64,000 bases of DNA, from contig NZ_RWIR01000041.1 of assembly GCF_009764265.1 (NCBI RefSeq), positions 21,375 to 85,374 of the forward strand, given 5' to 3'. Below, piece after piece: positions 27,393 through 36,041 of this stretch (the first letter of the stretch is position 1; each line of letters begins with the position of its first letter). The DNA is from Pseudomonas sp. PB101 (GTDB lineage: Bacteria; Pseudomonadota; Gammaproteobacteria; Pseudomonadales; Pseudomonadaceae). The position numbers were made by a program, and so were the translations under genes. The notes beneath the pieces are model-generated. The model made no database searches. It was not told the origin of the DNA and worked only from the letters and a program-made list of their open reading frames with translations.

Positions 27393-28346
27393 TCACACCA
27401 CAGCTTTGGCGTCAGCCTTGATAGCTGATTTGCGATAGGTCAGCAAAACGATGCCGGTGACCACAATTGTCCCGCCCAGAATCTGCCCCGCACTGAGCAT
27501 TTGATCCAGCACAATCCAGCCCATCAGCAACGTCGCCAATGGCTCGATGTTCATCACCGGCGCATTGCGTGGCATGTCCAGCCGAGGCACTGAAATGAAC
27601 AGCACGATAAAACCGGTGCCGTACAACACCACCAATGTGGCGAGGGCCAGCCATCCGGTCGAGGTCGCGGGCAGGTTCAGTCCGCCTGGCAGGGCGTCAG
27701 CCAGTCCTGCCAGATTGACGCTGCTGAAGACGATAAAAATGGTCAACAGACTGCGCACCGAACCACGTACCTGAGGCAACTTGTGGTCGGTAATCCACAG
27801 CGCGCAGGCGAACACGCTGGCGGCGCAGAACGCGAGCCCGACGCCCAGCAGCCATTGCGGGCCGACGTTGGCCGCGGTCGAAAGACGCCCGGGGACGTCC
27901 AGCACAAATACCAGCCCCACCAGAATCAAACCCATCAACATAGCGGTGCGCGCAGTGGGTCTCGGGCCACCCAGCGCCCAGGTGAGCAACGCCAGCAGGA
28001 TGGGAAACACGTTGGCCACCAGCAGCGCCAGCGCCACCGGGACCCGTGCGACGGCGGAGTACAGGCACAGGCTCTGCGCGGTAATCAGAAGGCCCAACAG
28101 CAATTGCCAGCGCCAGGCACCCGCCGGCAGACGCAGACTTTGTCTTTGCCACAGCACCAGGATGGCGAGCACCAGCAAGGTCCCGCCAGAACGCATCAAA
28201 ATCGCCAGCAATACACCCGCGCCATCGTCAAACGCGACCCGCGCCGCCACATGGTTACCGGCGAACGCACAGCCCATGCACAAAAGAATGATAACGGCGA
28301 GATGGCGGGGGAAGGGCGGCGATACGGACTGCGTAGGGCGAGGCAT
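27393..28346 (-). CDS. EamA-family (DMT) transporter
   Basis: A 317-residue membrane protein with ten predicted helices in two EamA repeats (first repeat from ILLCMGCAFAGNHVAARVAF, second from LLGVGLAFCAASVFACALWI). Drug/metabolite exporters of this family move amino acids or small metabolites, and the substrate cannot be inferred. It is convergent with the hydroxyproline GntR gene. A GntR-type operator sequence lies upstream. Confidence 0.88.
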   Translation of the reverse strand: MPRPTQSVSPPFPRHLAVIILLCMGCAFAGNHVAARVAFDDGAGVLLAILMRSGGTLLVLAILVLWQRQSLRLPAGAWRWQLLLGLLITAQSLCLYSAVARVPVALALLVANVFPILLALLTWALGGPRPTARTAMLMGLILVGLVFVLDVPGRLSTAANVGPQWLLGVGLAFCAASVFACALWITDHKLPQVRGSVRSLLTIFIVFSSVNLAGLADALPGGLNLPATSTGWLALATLVVLYGTGFIVLFISVPRLDMPRNAPVMNIEPLATLLMGWIVLDQMLSAGQILGGTIVVTGIVLLTYRKSAIKADAKAVV

Positions 28347-28402
28347 GGCGGATCTCGAAGGGTGACAGGCCAGTTCGGGGATGGCGTCGGGTTTTTATTA
28401 TG

Positions 28403-28413
28403 TTGTCGTACAA
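28403..28413. promoter_or_regulatory. GntR/FCD-type operator sequence
   Basis: TTGTCGTACAA is an inverted repeat and matches TnGTnnnACnA, the general pattern bound by FadR/FCD-type GntR proteins. It lies 57 bp upstream of the EamA transporter start. The hydroxyproline GntR protein is one candidate binder. Confidence 0.4.
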
Positions 28414-28538
28414 CTTGATCGATTTGTACCGTAATCGGATAGGTCGGGCAAGAGAGATTGGGTGGCCTGTAGCCTTTGACGGTCACACCATGGTGAATCA
28501 GTACATGCGTCATTCGTGTGTTTTTGATGGGCTGGACG

Positions 28539-28580
28539 GCTGTTACTGGCCGATTCTTGCCTGTCACCAGGGGGCAGAAA
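28539..28580. repeat. Dispersed imperfect-palindrome element, copy 5
   Basis: GGCTGTTACTGGCCGATTCT, then TGCCTGTCACCAGGGGGCAG. It shares the TGGCCGATT and TGCCTGTC blocks with the other copies. Confidence 0.5.
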
Positions 28581-28689
28581 ACAACTCATTTCAGCCGCTC
28601 ACAACGCCATTCAGGATCCAGTCCACACCATTTGCGCAATGGCTGAAAGCGTATGATGGCGAGCCTTCATTACCGATAAGGAAATCGTC

Positions 28690-29127
28690 ATGCGTCCTGA
28701 CAAGGCGTGTTCAGTAGTTCTCTGTCCCGCGCAGCCCCCCAGGATCCTTTTGTTCCGTCATCCTCAGGCTGGAGTGCAACTGGTGAAGGGAACCATTGAA
28801 AAGGGAGAAACACCGGGCCGAGCAGCCCTGCGTGAACTGGCGGAAGAGTCTGGTATAAGCGCGGCCGCAATCGAAGACGACCTGGGAAGTTGGGAATCCG
28901 GTCATCTCGGCCAGATCTGGTCGTTTCAACTGTGCCAGGCGGGTGGGCCACTACCTGAACAATGGTCACATCAAACGCTAGATGACCATGGTCACCTCTT
29001 CGAGTTTTTCTGGGCTTCGCTCGACCATTTACCTTATGACGATTGCCACCCGGTTTTTCGTCGGGCGCTGGTCTTTTTGTGCGAGGTCCTGGAAACGCGT
29101 GGGCACTTGATGGGCAAGCATCTTTGA
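28690..29127 (+). CDS. Nudix hydrolase
   Basis: A 145-residue Nudix enzyme. The Nudix box reads GTIEKGETPGRAALRELAEE then SGI, matching Gx5Ex7REUxEExGU, so it should hydrolyse a nucleoside-diphosphate-linked compound with magnesium. The N-terminal strand region (CSVVLCPAQPPRILLFRHPQ) is normal. No neighbour indicates the substrate. Roles in housecleaning or RNA decapping are both known in the family. Confidence 0.88.
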   Translation: MRPDKACSVVLCPAQPPRILLFRHPQAGVQLVKGTIEKGETPGRAALRELAEESGISAAAIEDDLGSWESGHLGQIWSFQLCQAGGPLPEQWSHQTLDDHGHLFEFFWASLDHLPYDDCHPVFRRALVFLCEVLETRGHLMGKHL

Positions 29128-29140
29128 TTCAAATACGGAA

Positions 29141-29170
29141 CGACTGTTTTTGGCCGATGGCTGCCCCGTG
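29141..29170. repeat. Dispersed imperfect-palindrome element, copy 6 (degraded)
   Basis: CGACTGTTTTTGGCCGATGG followed by CTGCC keeps only the left arm. Confidence 0.4.
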
Positions 29171-29355
29171 TGAACTGCAGCAACTCATCGTACTTAGATG
29201 GGAGAGGGTAAAAAGCGGTACTCATCGCGACGGCCGTTGCACCTGGAACTTCAGGGTGTAGGCCGGGTCAATAGCGGCCCTGTATCGCAATTGCCGAACA
29301 GCGGTGTGGTCTGTTTACGGCAGTGCCGTCCGAGTTCAGTCGAGTCCGCCCCCTC

Positions 29356-30027
29356 ATGCAAACCAAGAGTGTTCTACCGAGACTCATCGTGGTGTTCTGC
29401 GCTATCGCCTCGTTTTGTTCTGTCGCTGCCGAGCGAAGAGCGCCCGCTCAAAGTAACAGTGCATCAACCGCCCTGATCGAAACAGCCTCGCGGCAGTATG
29501 AAAATGGTCAGTTGGACCAGGCCGCTGCAACGTTGGAGCGTGCCCTGCATATCCAGCCGAACAATCCCGCGACGCTGCATTACCTCGGTGTGTTGCGTCT
29601 TCAGCAGGGGCAGTTCCAGCAGGCTGAAACCTTAGCGGCGCGCTCGAACATGCGAGTTGGTGGAAACGTCCAATTACGCAACCGAAACTTTCAATTGATC
29701 CAGGCGGCGCAGCAGGCCCAATCTACGGGTACCCCACCCAATGCCAAAGAGGACTTGGCCGCAGTACAGAAAGGGCTGGAAGAGGAGGCTCAAAGGCGCC
29801 GCGAAGCGGAAATGGCGATTGTTGCGCAACGCGGCGCAGACAACATCGCTGGCGCAGAGACAGAGCATGCGTACGCCGAGCTTGGGATTCCTCGCGGTCA
29901 TATGCCGCCTCCGGGCAAATGTCGAATCTGGTTTCCTGATCGTCCGCCAGGGCATCAGCCTGCACCCGGTAAATGCAAGAAGCTGCGCCATCGGGTTCCC
30001 GCTGGGGCCTATCTGGTGCACGGTTGA
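29356..30027 (+). CDS. Exported TPR-type protein with paired PPGKC motifs
   Basis: The ATG at 29356 gives 223 residues. An N-terminal hydrophobic segment (IVVFCAIASFCSVAAERRAP) is a probable signal peptide or anchor. Two tetratricopeptide-like helices follow (ASRQYENGQLDQAAATLERA, LHIQPNNPATLHYLGVLRL), then a charged coiled-coil stretch (about 130-160). The C-terminus repeats a motif: GHMPPPGKCRIWFPDRPPG and HQPAPGKCKKLRHRVPAG. This Cys-containing repeat occurs in other proteobacterial envelope proteins of unknown function. A role in envelope assembly or protein interaction is plausible. Confidence 0.75.
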   Translation: MQTKSVLPRLIVVFCAIASFCSVAAERRAPAQSNSASTALIETASRQYENGQLDQAAATLERALHIQPNNPATLHYLGVLRLQQGQFQQAETLAARSNMRVGGNVQLRNRNFQLIQAAQQAQSTGTPPNAKEDLAAVQKGLEEEAQRRREAEMAIVAQRGADNIAGAETEHAYAELGIPRGHMPPPGKCRIWFPDRPPGHQPAPGKCKKLRHRVPAGAYLVHG

Positions 30028-30036
30028 GTATTTGAG

Positions 30037-30060
30037 TGTCCGCTGCTGGCCGAGAGCGGA
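30037..30060. repeat. Dispersed imperfect-palindrome element, copy 7 (fragment)
   Basis: GTGTCCGCTGCTGGCCGAGA matches the outer left arm only. It lies just after the TPR gene. Confidence 0.35.
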
Positions 30061-30091
30061 GTCTCCCCACCTCTCGGGGTCGATTCAATAC

Positions 30092-30706
30092 TTAGATCAG
30101 CTGTCGTACTCCCAGGCCCAGAATCAGACCACCGCACAGGCGATCAATCACTTTCCGAGCCTTCTGATACGCCGAGGAAATCCTTGGTTGCGACAAAGCC
30201 ACCGCAACCAGTCCATACCAGGTCAGCGAAACGACCACCACAACCGCCAGCATTGAGACGAAGGTGCTGACCGAGGGGTGGGCGGGGGCTGCTGCTGAAA
30301 AGACGGCGGCGTAGAAGGCCATGGATTTAGGATTACCGATGTTGGTGACGACACCCTGAAAGAAAGATTTCCGGACGCTGCCAGCCGTGCCCTCACAAGG
30401 CCGTAAGGCGGGGTGCTTGCCTGCTTTAACGATCAGGCGTACGCCAAACCACATCAGGTACGTCGCACCCATTATCTTCACAACCAGTACTGCCCATGGG
30501 AAGGCTGCAAACACAAGGCCCAGGCCTGTGATCGCACAGCCAGACCAGAGCAGGTTCACGGTCACTATACCGGCGACCAAGGCCAACGCCTCGGCACGTG
30601 TCGCGGCTACTGCCTTGTGAACAACGGCGACGAAGTTCGGCCCCGGAATCACTACGCCCGCCAGATAAACCCAGAAAACAGTAAGCACCGCAGTACTGTC
30701 GAACAT
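30092..30706 (-). CDS. LysE/RhtB-family amino acid exporter
   Basis: A 204-residue membrane protein with about six helices. The family signature is seen in VVIPGPNFVAVVHKAVAATR and in SFFQGVVTNIGNPKSMAFYA. Such proteins export basic or neutral amino acids or homoserine lactone. Upstream on the same strand is an ArgP/IciA-type LysR gene. LysE/ArgO exporters are often controlled by such regulators, usually from a divergent arrangement, so the same-strand order here is less common. Confidence 0.9.
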   Translation of the reverse strand: MFDSTAVLTVFWVYLAGVVIPGPNFVAVVHKAVAATRAEALALVAGIVTVNLLWSGCAITGLGLVFAAFPWAVLVVKIMGATYLMWFGVRLIVKAGKHPALRPCEGTAGSVRKSFFQGVVTNIGNPKSMAFYAAVFSAAAPAHPSVSTFVSMLAVVVVVSLTWYGLVAVALSQPRISSAYQKARKVIDRLCGGLILGLGVRQLI

Positions 30707-30940
30707 TTCGATGCCTCTTAGCGCTAATCGGTATCAGCGTCTGGTTGAAGATTTCATCACGTTTGTCGCCGCGAGAGCATCCATGCTAGCGAGCGAAGGG
30801 GCCGACAGTCAGACACAGATTCCACAATAAACTCCGATACAGTGACCTTTTATGCCAAGTAAACCCTGCCCGGCGATGAGATGGTCGGGGATCGCTATGG
30901 CCTGGCGAGGAATGCTTCGCTGTTAAGGGCGGATGTGTGC

Positions 30941-30970
30941 TGTCCGCAATTGGCCGATTGCTGCCTGTCA
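30941..30970. repeat. Dispersed imperfect-palindrome element, copy 8
   Basis: TGTCCGCAATTGGCCGATTG followed by CTGCCTGTCA. It overlaps the 3' end of the LysR gene by a few bases. Confidence 0.5.
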
Positions 30971-31900
30971 CGTGGGGGTTGGAACAGTGCCTCCGGCAGC
31001 GGGGCCCCCCTCCAGAAGTAGTCTGCGCCGTGCGGTTTCCACACTGCGCTGGGACAGGGCCTGCATACGCGGGGATTGCACGGCCCACGAGTGCCAATAC
31101 AACGCCACGTCGGTGAAGTGCCCCGGTGCGACGTCCACAAGCTCTCGGTTTTTTAGCCAATCACGCAGTTGTATTTGCGGCACCATGCCATAGCCCAGGC
31201 CGCGGCGAATCGCTTCAAGTCGGGCCTCGGGCAGTGACAAGTAATGCGTAGGATAGGCATCTGCGCGCAGGCCGAAGTGTGATTGCATGAACTGATCCTG
31301 CAGTGTGTCCTTGCGTGAATAAGCAAACACGGGGGCCTTGTGCGCCGCCTCCCGAGTGAGTCCGTTGGGAAACCACCGCGCCTGGAAATCGGGCGACGCT
31401 ACGAGGCGATAGCGAACAGAACCCAGATGGAGGGCGAGACAGCCACGCATGGGTTCCGCACGTGAGCTGATGCAAGCGATGACCTGACCACTTTCGAGCA
31501 GCGTGTACGTATGGTCCTGATCATCGACGACCAGGTCGAGCAGTATGCGTTCGCTGACAAAAATGGCCGCTAGAGCGGGGAAAAACCAGGTCGCGAGGGT
31601 ATCGCCGTTGGCTGCGATGACAACCCGTAGGTGCTCGTCTTGATCGCCCGAGAGCTCGTTGAGCAATTCCTCCTCGAGCACGGTTGCGCGTCGAAGATAA
31701 AGCAACAGCCTCCGTCCCCTCTGGGTCGGCTCGCAGGGTCGACCTCGGACCACGAGCGGGCTGCCCAGGTAGGCCTCCAACGCGTGTATTCGCTGGGAAA
31801 TAGCCGAGGGCGTTATCGCGAGCCTCTTTGCGGCCTTCTCAAAACTGCCGTCGTCGACGACTGCCAGGAACGCTTGCAACTGCTTGGCATCGAGTTTCAC
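30968..31900 (-). CDS. LysR-family regulator, ArgP/IciA type
   Basis: A 310-residue LysR regulator. The N-terminal helix-turn-helix (LQAFLAVVDDGSFEKAAKRL, AITPSAISQRIHALEAYLGS) and the PLVVRGRPCEPTQRGRRLL stretch match the ArgP subgroup, which senses lysine or arginine and activates an exporter gene. The LysE-family exporter lies 261 bases downstream on the same strand, making it the likely target. Confidence 0.88.
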   Translation of the reverse strand: MKLDAKQLQAFLAVVDDGSFEKAAKRLAITPSAISQRIHALEAYLGSPLVVRGRPCEPTQRGRRLLLYLRRATVLEEELLNELSGDQDEHLRVVIAANGDTLATWFFPALAAIFVSERILLDLVVDDQDHTYTLLESGQVIACISSRAEPMRGCLALHLGSVRYRLVASPDFQARWFPNGLTREAAHKAPVFAYSRKDTLQDQFMQSHFGLRADAYPTHYLSLPEARLEAIRRGLGYGMVPQIQLRDWLKNRELVDVAPGHFTDVALYWHSWAVQSPRMQALSQRSVETARRRLLLEGGPAAGGTVPTPT

Positions 31901-32088
31901 CGCGCGGCCTCATTAAGTTTTGCTAAGCAATGCTGAAAGTTACTTCATTATTCTTAACCAGGAAACCGCTAACGCCGATGATGGCTTCACGGCGACATCG
32001 CTCCTCTGATCACCAGAGTCGCCGTTTCACGAACCAGTCGGCGCAGGCGACTGATTTCGCGCTCACTCATCAAGTTCAGGAGAAACTC

Positions 32089-32388
32089 ATGACACTCAAA
32101 ATTGTTGCTGCTATCGCGGCGTTTGCAGTGCTGTCCGGTTGTGCTTGGCAAACACCAGCGTTGAAGCTCGATAACCAGTTGTATCAGACCTCGGCGAACG
32201 CTTCGCTGGCACGCGGCGCACAAACCGGAGCCCGCCGCCTTGCGCTTGAGGCGGCGAACGCCAAGTGCACCTCGCTCGGCAGCGACATCAGCGTTCTGGA
32301 TATTCAATCGCGCTGGTCGTTTCCGGTTAATGGCGTTGCCTTCGTGACATTCCGTTGCAAGCCGGTTGCGAGTCACAAGGTGGGGTAG
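32089..32388 (+). CDS. Small outer-membrane-type lipoprotein
   Basis: The ATG at 32089 follows CAGGAGAAA and encodes 99 residues. The signal peptide ends in a lipobox (FAVLSGCAWQ), so Cys19 should be lipidated. The mature protein contains two further cysteines (NAKCTSLGSD and TFRCKPV) that could pair. It has no known domain. Function unknown. Confidence 0.75.
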   Translation: MTLKIVAAIAAFAVLSGCAWQTPALKLDNQLYQTSANASLARGAQTGARRLALEAANAKCTSLGSDISVLDIQSRWSFPVNGVAFVTFRCKPVASHKVG

Positions 32389-32788
32389 CCGAGCCTGGGG
32401 GGTGTGACTCATTTATCGCTGAAGGCATTGCCCTGGGGGATCGGCAAGCGCCGCACCACTGACCGTGAGGGCGGTGGTTGCTATCGTGAACAATGCCAAC
32501 GCATTGCGCATCTTTTCACCCTCTGGATGGACTTGGGTTACTGTGGATTTGTCAAGGGGCCGAATCGATGGGTGACGGAATCGTCTGCGAAAAAAAGCCG
32601 TATAACGTCATCGATGCCCATCTACGCTAAGACCCAAAGGGCAAAGCGGTCGTTGTGCAGTATGGATCGCAGTGCGGTTGCAACCCATAGGTGCACGCGG
32701 GCACTTACCTGCGTCGGTTCTTTTCCTGAAAGCCCAGGACTCGACGCCCAAGTGTCGTAGCAACGCTTCAGAAATTCGGCGCAGTGAG
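32389..32788. other. Intergenic region, possible gene remnant
   Basis: A 400-base gap with no intact gene. Around 32625-32745 one frame reads DPKGKAVVVQYGSQCGCNP, a stop, then VHAGTYLRRFF and another stop. It looks like a degraded coding sequence but no family was recognised. Long frames crossing the region lack ribosome-binding sites. Confidence 0.4.
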
Positions 32789-33373
32789 ATGACCCCAGAC
32801 CAAATCTATTCGCATATCCGCATCGTCCTCAGCATCATTCTGGGGCTGGGCATAACGACGTTGCTCAAGGGGATCGCATCGATCATCGAGCACCCGCGCC
32901 GTTTCGGATGGTCCTGGATACACATGAGCTGGGTGGTGTGGGCGCTCATTTCAATCATGACGTTCTGGTGGTGGGAGTTTCGTCTTACGCAGGTACCGGT
33001 ATGGACGTTCGAGTCTTACTTTTTCATTGTTTGCTTTTGCGCCCTCTACTTCATGGTCTCGACGATGCTGTTTCCGTCCGACGTGAGAGAGTTCGGCAGC
33101 TATGAAAACTACCTGCTGGAACGACGTGCCTGGTTCTTCGGGCTCATCGCTCTTCTTACGGCCATGGACCTTGTCGATACCTCCCTCAAGGGTAACGCCC
33201 GCTGGCAGACGTTGGGAGCGGCGTATACCGCCCATACCGTCATCATGCTGGGCATCGTGTTGATTGGCATCACACAGAAGCGGCGTCGAGTACAACTGGC
33301 ACTTGCACTGTTTAGCCTGATCTATCAGCTCGGCTATTTTGCGGTCGAGTACTTCACCCTTATAGCGGACTGA
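32789..33373 (+). CDS. Multi-spanning membrane protein of unknown function
   Basis: The ATG at 32789 gives 194 residues. Five or six hydrophobic segments are predicted (for example IVLSIILGLGITTLLKGIA, SWVVWALISIMTFWWWEF, FFIVCFCALYFMVSTMLF). A short cytoplasmic loop with KRRRVQ follows the positive-inside rule. No transporter or enzyme motif was found. It is convergent with a LysR gene. No function is assigned. Confidence 0.75.
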   Translation: MTPDQIYSHIRIVLSIILGLGITTLLKGIASIIEHPRRFGWSWIHMSWVVWALISIMTFWWWEFRLTQVPVWTFESYFFIVCFCALYFMVSTMLFPSDVREFGSYENYLLERRAWFFGLIALLTAMDLVDTSLKGNARWQTLGAAYTAHTVIMLGIVLIGITQKRRRVQLALALFSLIYQLGYFAVEYFTLIAD

Positions 33374-33465
33374 CTCAGAAGGACAGCCGGCGTTGTGCAA
33401 TGGTTTTTTCCTGACCGGGTCGGTTGGAGTGACCGCTTCTGGCCCCGCGCGCCGGTACACAAGGC

Positions 33466-34359
33466 TCAGCGTCTATATCGCAGCGCCTCCACAAACGCAG
33501 AAAAGGCCGCAGATGGCTGGCGTCTGTTGGGGTAGTACAAATGGTAGCCCTGAAACTCGGGACACCAGTCGGCCAGGACTTCCTTGAGTCGGCCGTCGGC
33601 CAGGTACGGTGCGACCAATTGCTCTGGTACGTAGGCCAGACCAACGCCATCCAGGGCGGCATTGAGAACATGCATGATGCTGTTGAAAACGAGTTGCCCG
33701 TCTGCCTTGACCGTAAACGCCTGGCCATCTCGTTCAAACTCCCAGGCGTAAATCGCCCCTGATGGCCGGTGACGGATATTGACGCAGTCATGGGCAGTCA
33801 ACTCATGAGGTGTGGCGGGTACCGGGTGATGTTCGAAATACGCCGCAGATCCCACCACCGCCAACCGCCAATCCGGTCCTATGCGAACCGCAATCATGTC
33901 CTTGCTGATCGATTCGCCCATGCGAATGCCGGCATCGAAGCGTTCCTCGACCACGTTGGTGAATCCATAGTCGACGTAGAACTCCAGTGTGATATCCGGG
34001 TAATTCTTCAGGAAGCCGGCAAGCATCGGCCGAATGCACAACTCTATCTGATCGTCAGTGCAGGAAATACGAATCGTGCCACTGGGCTTGTCCCGTAATT
34101 CGCTCAAGGCTTCAAGCTCAACAGCGATCTGGTCAAAAAGCGGGGTGATCGAGCGCATCAACCGTTCTCCCGCTTCTGTCGGCGACACATTGCGTGTCGT
34201 GCGGGCCAGCAGACGTATCCCCAGTCTTTGTTCAAGTGCCCGGATCGTATGACTCAGCGCAGAAGGCGTAATGCCCAGTTTGGCGGCGGCTTTGGTAAAG
34301 CTTTGATCGCGCGCCACTGCCAGAAAAGCCTGGAGGTCGTTGACTTTGGTATTGGCCAT
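33466..34359 (-). CDS. LysR-family transcriptional regulator
   Basis: A 297-residue LysR protein. The helix-turn-helix (LQAFLAVARDQSFTKAAAKL, GITPSALSHTIRALEQRLGI) is followed by the standard linker and a periplasmic-binding-like effector domain (GTIRISCTDDQIELCIRPML). It belongs to the CrgA/DhcR-like subgroup that often regulates an adjacent oxidoreductase or transporter. It is divergent from the MFS gene at 34627, so it probably controls that transporter. Confidence 0.9.
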   Translation of the reverse strand: MANTKVNDLQAFLAVARDQSFTKAAAKLGITPSALSHTIRALEQRLGIRLLARTTRNVSPTEAGERLMRSITPLFDQIAVELEALSELRDKPSGTIRISCTDDQIELCIRPMLAGFLKNYPDITLEFYVDYGFTNVVEERFDAGIRMGESISKDMIAVRIGPDWRLAVVGSAAYFEHHPVPATPHELTAHDCVNIRHRPSGAIYAWEFERDGQAFTVKADGQLVFNSIMHVLNAALDGVGLAYVPEQLVAPYLADGRLKEVLADWCPEFQGYHLYYPNRRQPSAAFSAFVEALRYRR

Positions 34360-34455
34360 TGCTGAGTTTTTCTCAAAACTACATGAAGATTATGCCTACT
34401 AATCAGGGTATCTCGAATCCGTCAAGCTCTGTCACCTATCTGGAACGGAGTACTG

Positions 34456-34581
34456 ATGATGAGCGAGACAGCTGTAACCCTCCTTGGGACTGTAGAAGCC
34501 TTGACCCCTCCCGGGCTTGATCGGCGCGACTTCGTAAAGGCCACCGACGTCAGCATGTACGACCTGACGGTGGTTGGCTGA
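34456..34581 (+). pseudogene. Short Tat-signal-like frame, possible gene remnant
   Basis: A 41-codon frame (MMSETAVTLLGTVEALTPPG, then LDRRDFVKATDVS) stops just before the MFS gene. The RRDFVK block looks like a twin-arginine signal start, as in dienelactone-hydrolase-family proteins, but nothing of a mature protein follows. It may be a 5' fragment left by deletion or a short leader. Confidence 0.3.
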
Positions 34582-34626
34582 AACGCCAGTGCTTCAGCCA
34601 ACAACGATTGGAAGAGAGGTTTTTAA

Positions 34627-35838
34627 ATGACGGCTCAAGTATTCGACACTCCGGCAGGTGATGCCCTCGGCATGCCGGGCACTGCGGAACTGCCGGCTCA
34701 CTGGAGTGGCATTTTTGCGATGACGCTGTGCGTATTCGCGCTGATCGCTTCGGAGTTCATGCCCGTCAGTTTGCTCACGCCGATCGCAGCGGATCTGCAA
34801 ATCAGTGAAGGACTGGCCGGGTATGGGATCGCCATCTCCGGCGCGTTCGCGGTGCTGACAAGCCTTTCGATTTCCAGGCTTGCGGGCTCGATGGACCGCA
34901 AGACGCTGTTGCTGCTACTGACCGCGATCATGTGCGTGTCGGGGTTGGTGGTCGGTCTGGCGCCGAACTATACGGTGTACATGATTGGTCGTGCGCTGAT
35001 CGGCGTGGTGATCGGCGGGTTCTGGTCGATGTCGGCGGCCATGGCCATGCGCCTGGTACCGCCCCTTAGCGTGCCCAAGGCTCTGGCAATCTTCAACGGC
35101 GGCAATGCCTTGGCAACCGTAGTGGCCGCACCACTGGGAAGCTATCTGGGGAGTGTCATCGGCTGGCGGGGTGCTTTCTTCTGCCTGATTCCGGTAGCGA
35201 TCATCGCGTTGATCTGGCAGTGGATCAGCCTGCCAGGCATGAAGGCGGCGCCGCGCAAAGCGGGGGATGGCAATGTCTTTCGATTGTTCAGGAGCCCATT
35301 GGTCAGTTTCGGCATGTTGAGTGTGGGGATTTTCTTCATGGGGCAGTTTGTATTGTTCACCTATCTGCGCCCGTTCCTGGAGACCGTCACGGGTGTAGAG
35401 GTTTCCATGTTGTCGATGATCCTGCTGGTCATAGGCGTGGCGGGTTTTGTCGGGACCATCCTGATCGGCACTTTCCTGAAAACCGGCATGTATCGCGTCC
35501 TGGTCTGCATTCCACTCTTGATGGCCGCCATTGCACTTTCCTTGATAGTCCTTGGCACAGGAGTCGTGGCAGCTTTTGTATTGCTGGGGCTGTGGGGCCT
35601 GATCGCGACGGCAGCGCCAGTGGGGTGGTGGTCGTGGCTGGCCAAGGCGTTGCCCAAGGATGCCGAGGCCGGTGGCGGCCTGATGGTGGCAGTCATTCAG
35701 CTATCCATTGCGCTGGGTTCGACCCTCGGCGGGCTGCTGTTCGACGGGAGCGGCTATCGCATGACCTTTCTCGCAAGCGCAGTCTTGCTGGTACTCGCCG
35801 CAGTGCTGGCTTTTTTCACATCGCGAAACCAGGTTTGA
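34627..35838 (+). CDS. MFS transporter, NepI/AraJ-like (DHA1)
   Basis: A 403-residue major-facilitator protein with 12 predicted helices. The first helix (FALIASEFMPVSLLTPIAAD) and ISRLAGSMDRKTLLLLL in loop 2-3 match DHA1 exporters such as NepI (purine ribonucleoside efflux) and the YdhP group. AAPLGSYLGSVIGWRGAFF is the helix-5 motif C of drug antiporters, pointing to efflux. It lies divergent from a LysR gene that probably regulates it. Confidence 0.88.
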   Translation: MTAQVFDTPAGDALGMPGTAELPAHWSGIFAMTLCVFALIASEFMPVSLLTPIAADLQISEGLAGYGIAISGAFAVLTSLSISRLAGSMDRKTLLLLLTAIMCVSGLVVGLAPNYTVYMIGRALIGVVIGGFWSMSAAMAMRLVPPLSVPKALAIFNGGNALATVVAAPLGSYLGSVIGWRGAFFCLIPVAIIALIWQWISLPGMKAAPRKAGDGNVFRLFRSPLVSFGMLSVGIFFMGQFVLFTYLRPFLETVTGVEVSMLSMILLVIGVAGFVGTILIGTFLKTGMYRVLVCIPLLMAAIALSLIVLGTGVVAAFVLLGLWGLIATAAPVGWWSWLAKALPKDAEAGGGLMVAVIQLSIALGSTLGGLLFDGSGYRMTFLASAVLLVLAAVLAFFTSRNQV

Positions 35839-36041
35839 TGGAAGACAGGTTTGACCCAACCCTCCATGCGTTGCTAAAAAAGCAAAAGTCATTTGCGATT
35901 CGAGAGGATTGTTGCGCCAGGAGTCCGAAGTTAGCATCGATCCATCGCTGCAACTCATCAGACTTTTGGCGTGAGTCAAAGACAGCTTTTTACCTGTCGC
36001 TCAGCTGATCGTCCCTCCCTCGATCAAATATGGAAACTCCA

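Larger units (their letters stand above)
28347..28689. other. Intergenic region with operator-like site and repeat
   Basis: This 343-base gap holds TTGTCGTACAA (28403-28413) and one dispersed-element copy (28539-28580). A 105-codon frame from 28400 runs through both and into the Nudix gene and is judged spurious. Confidence 0.55.

Noticed and set aside
28400..28717. 105-codon frame upstream of the Nudix gene
   Set aside because: It crosses a dispersed repeat and overlaps the Nudix start in another frame.
30807..30900. Small RNA or riboswitch in the gap before the LysE gene region
   Set aside because: No convincing stem set or terminator could be drawn by eye.
32404..32760. 118-codon frame after the small lipoprotein
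   Set aside because: No ribosome-binding site and a composition unlike real genes; the other frame shows a degraded sequence.
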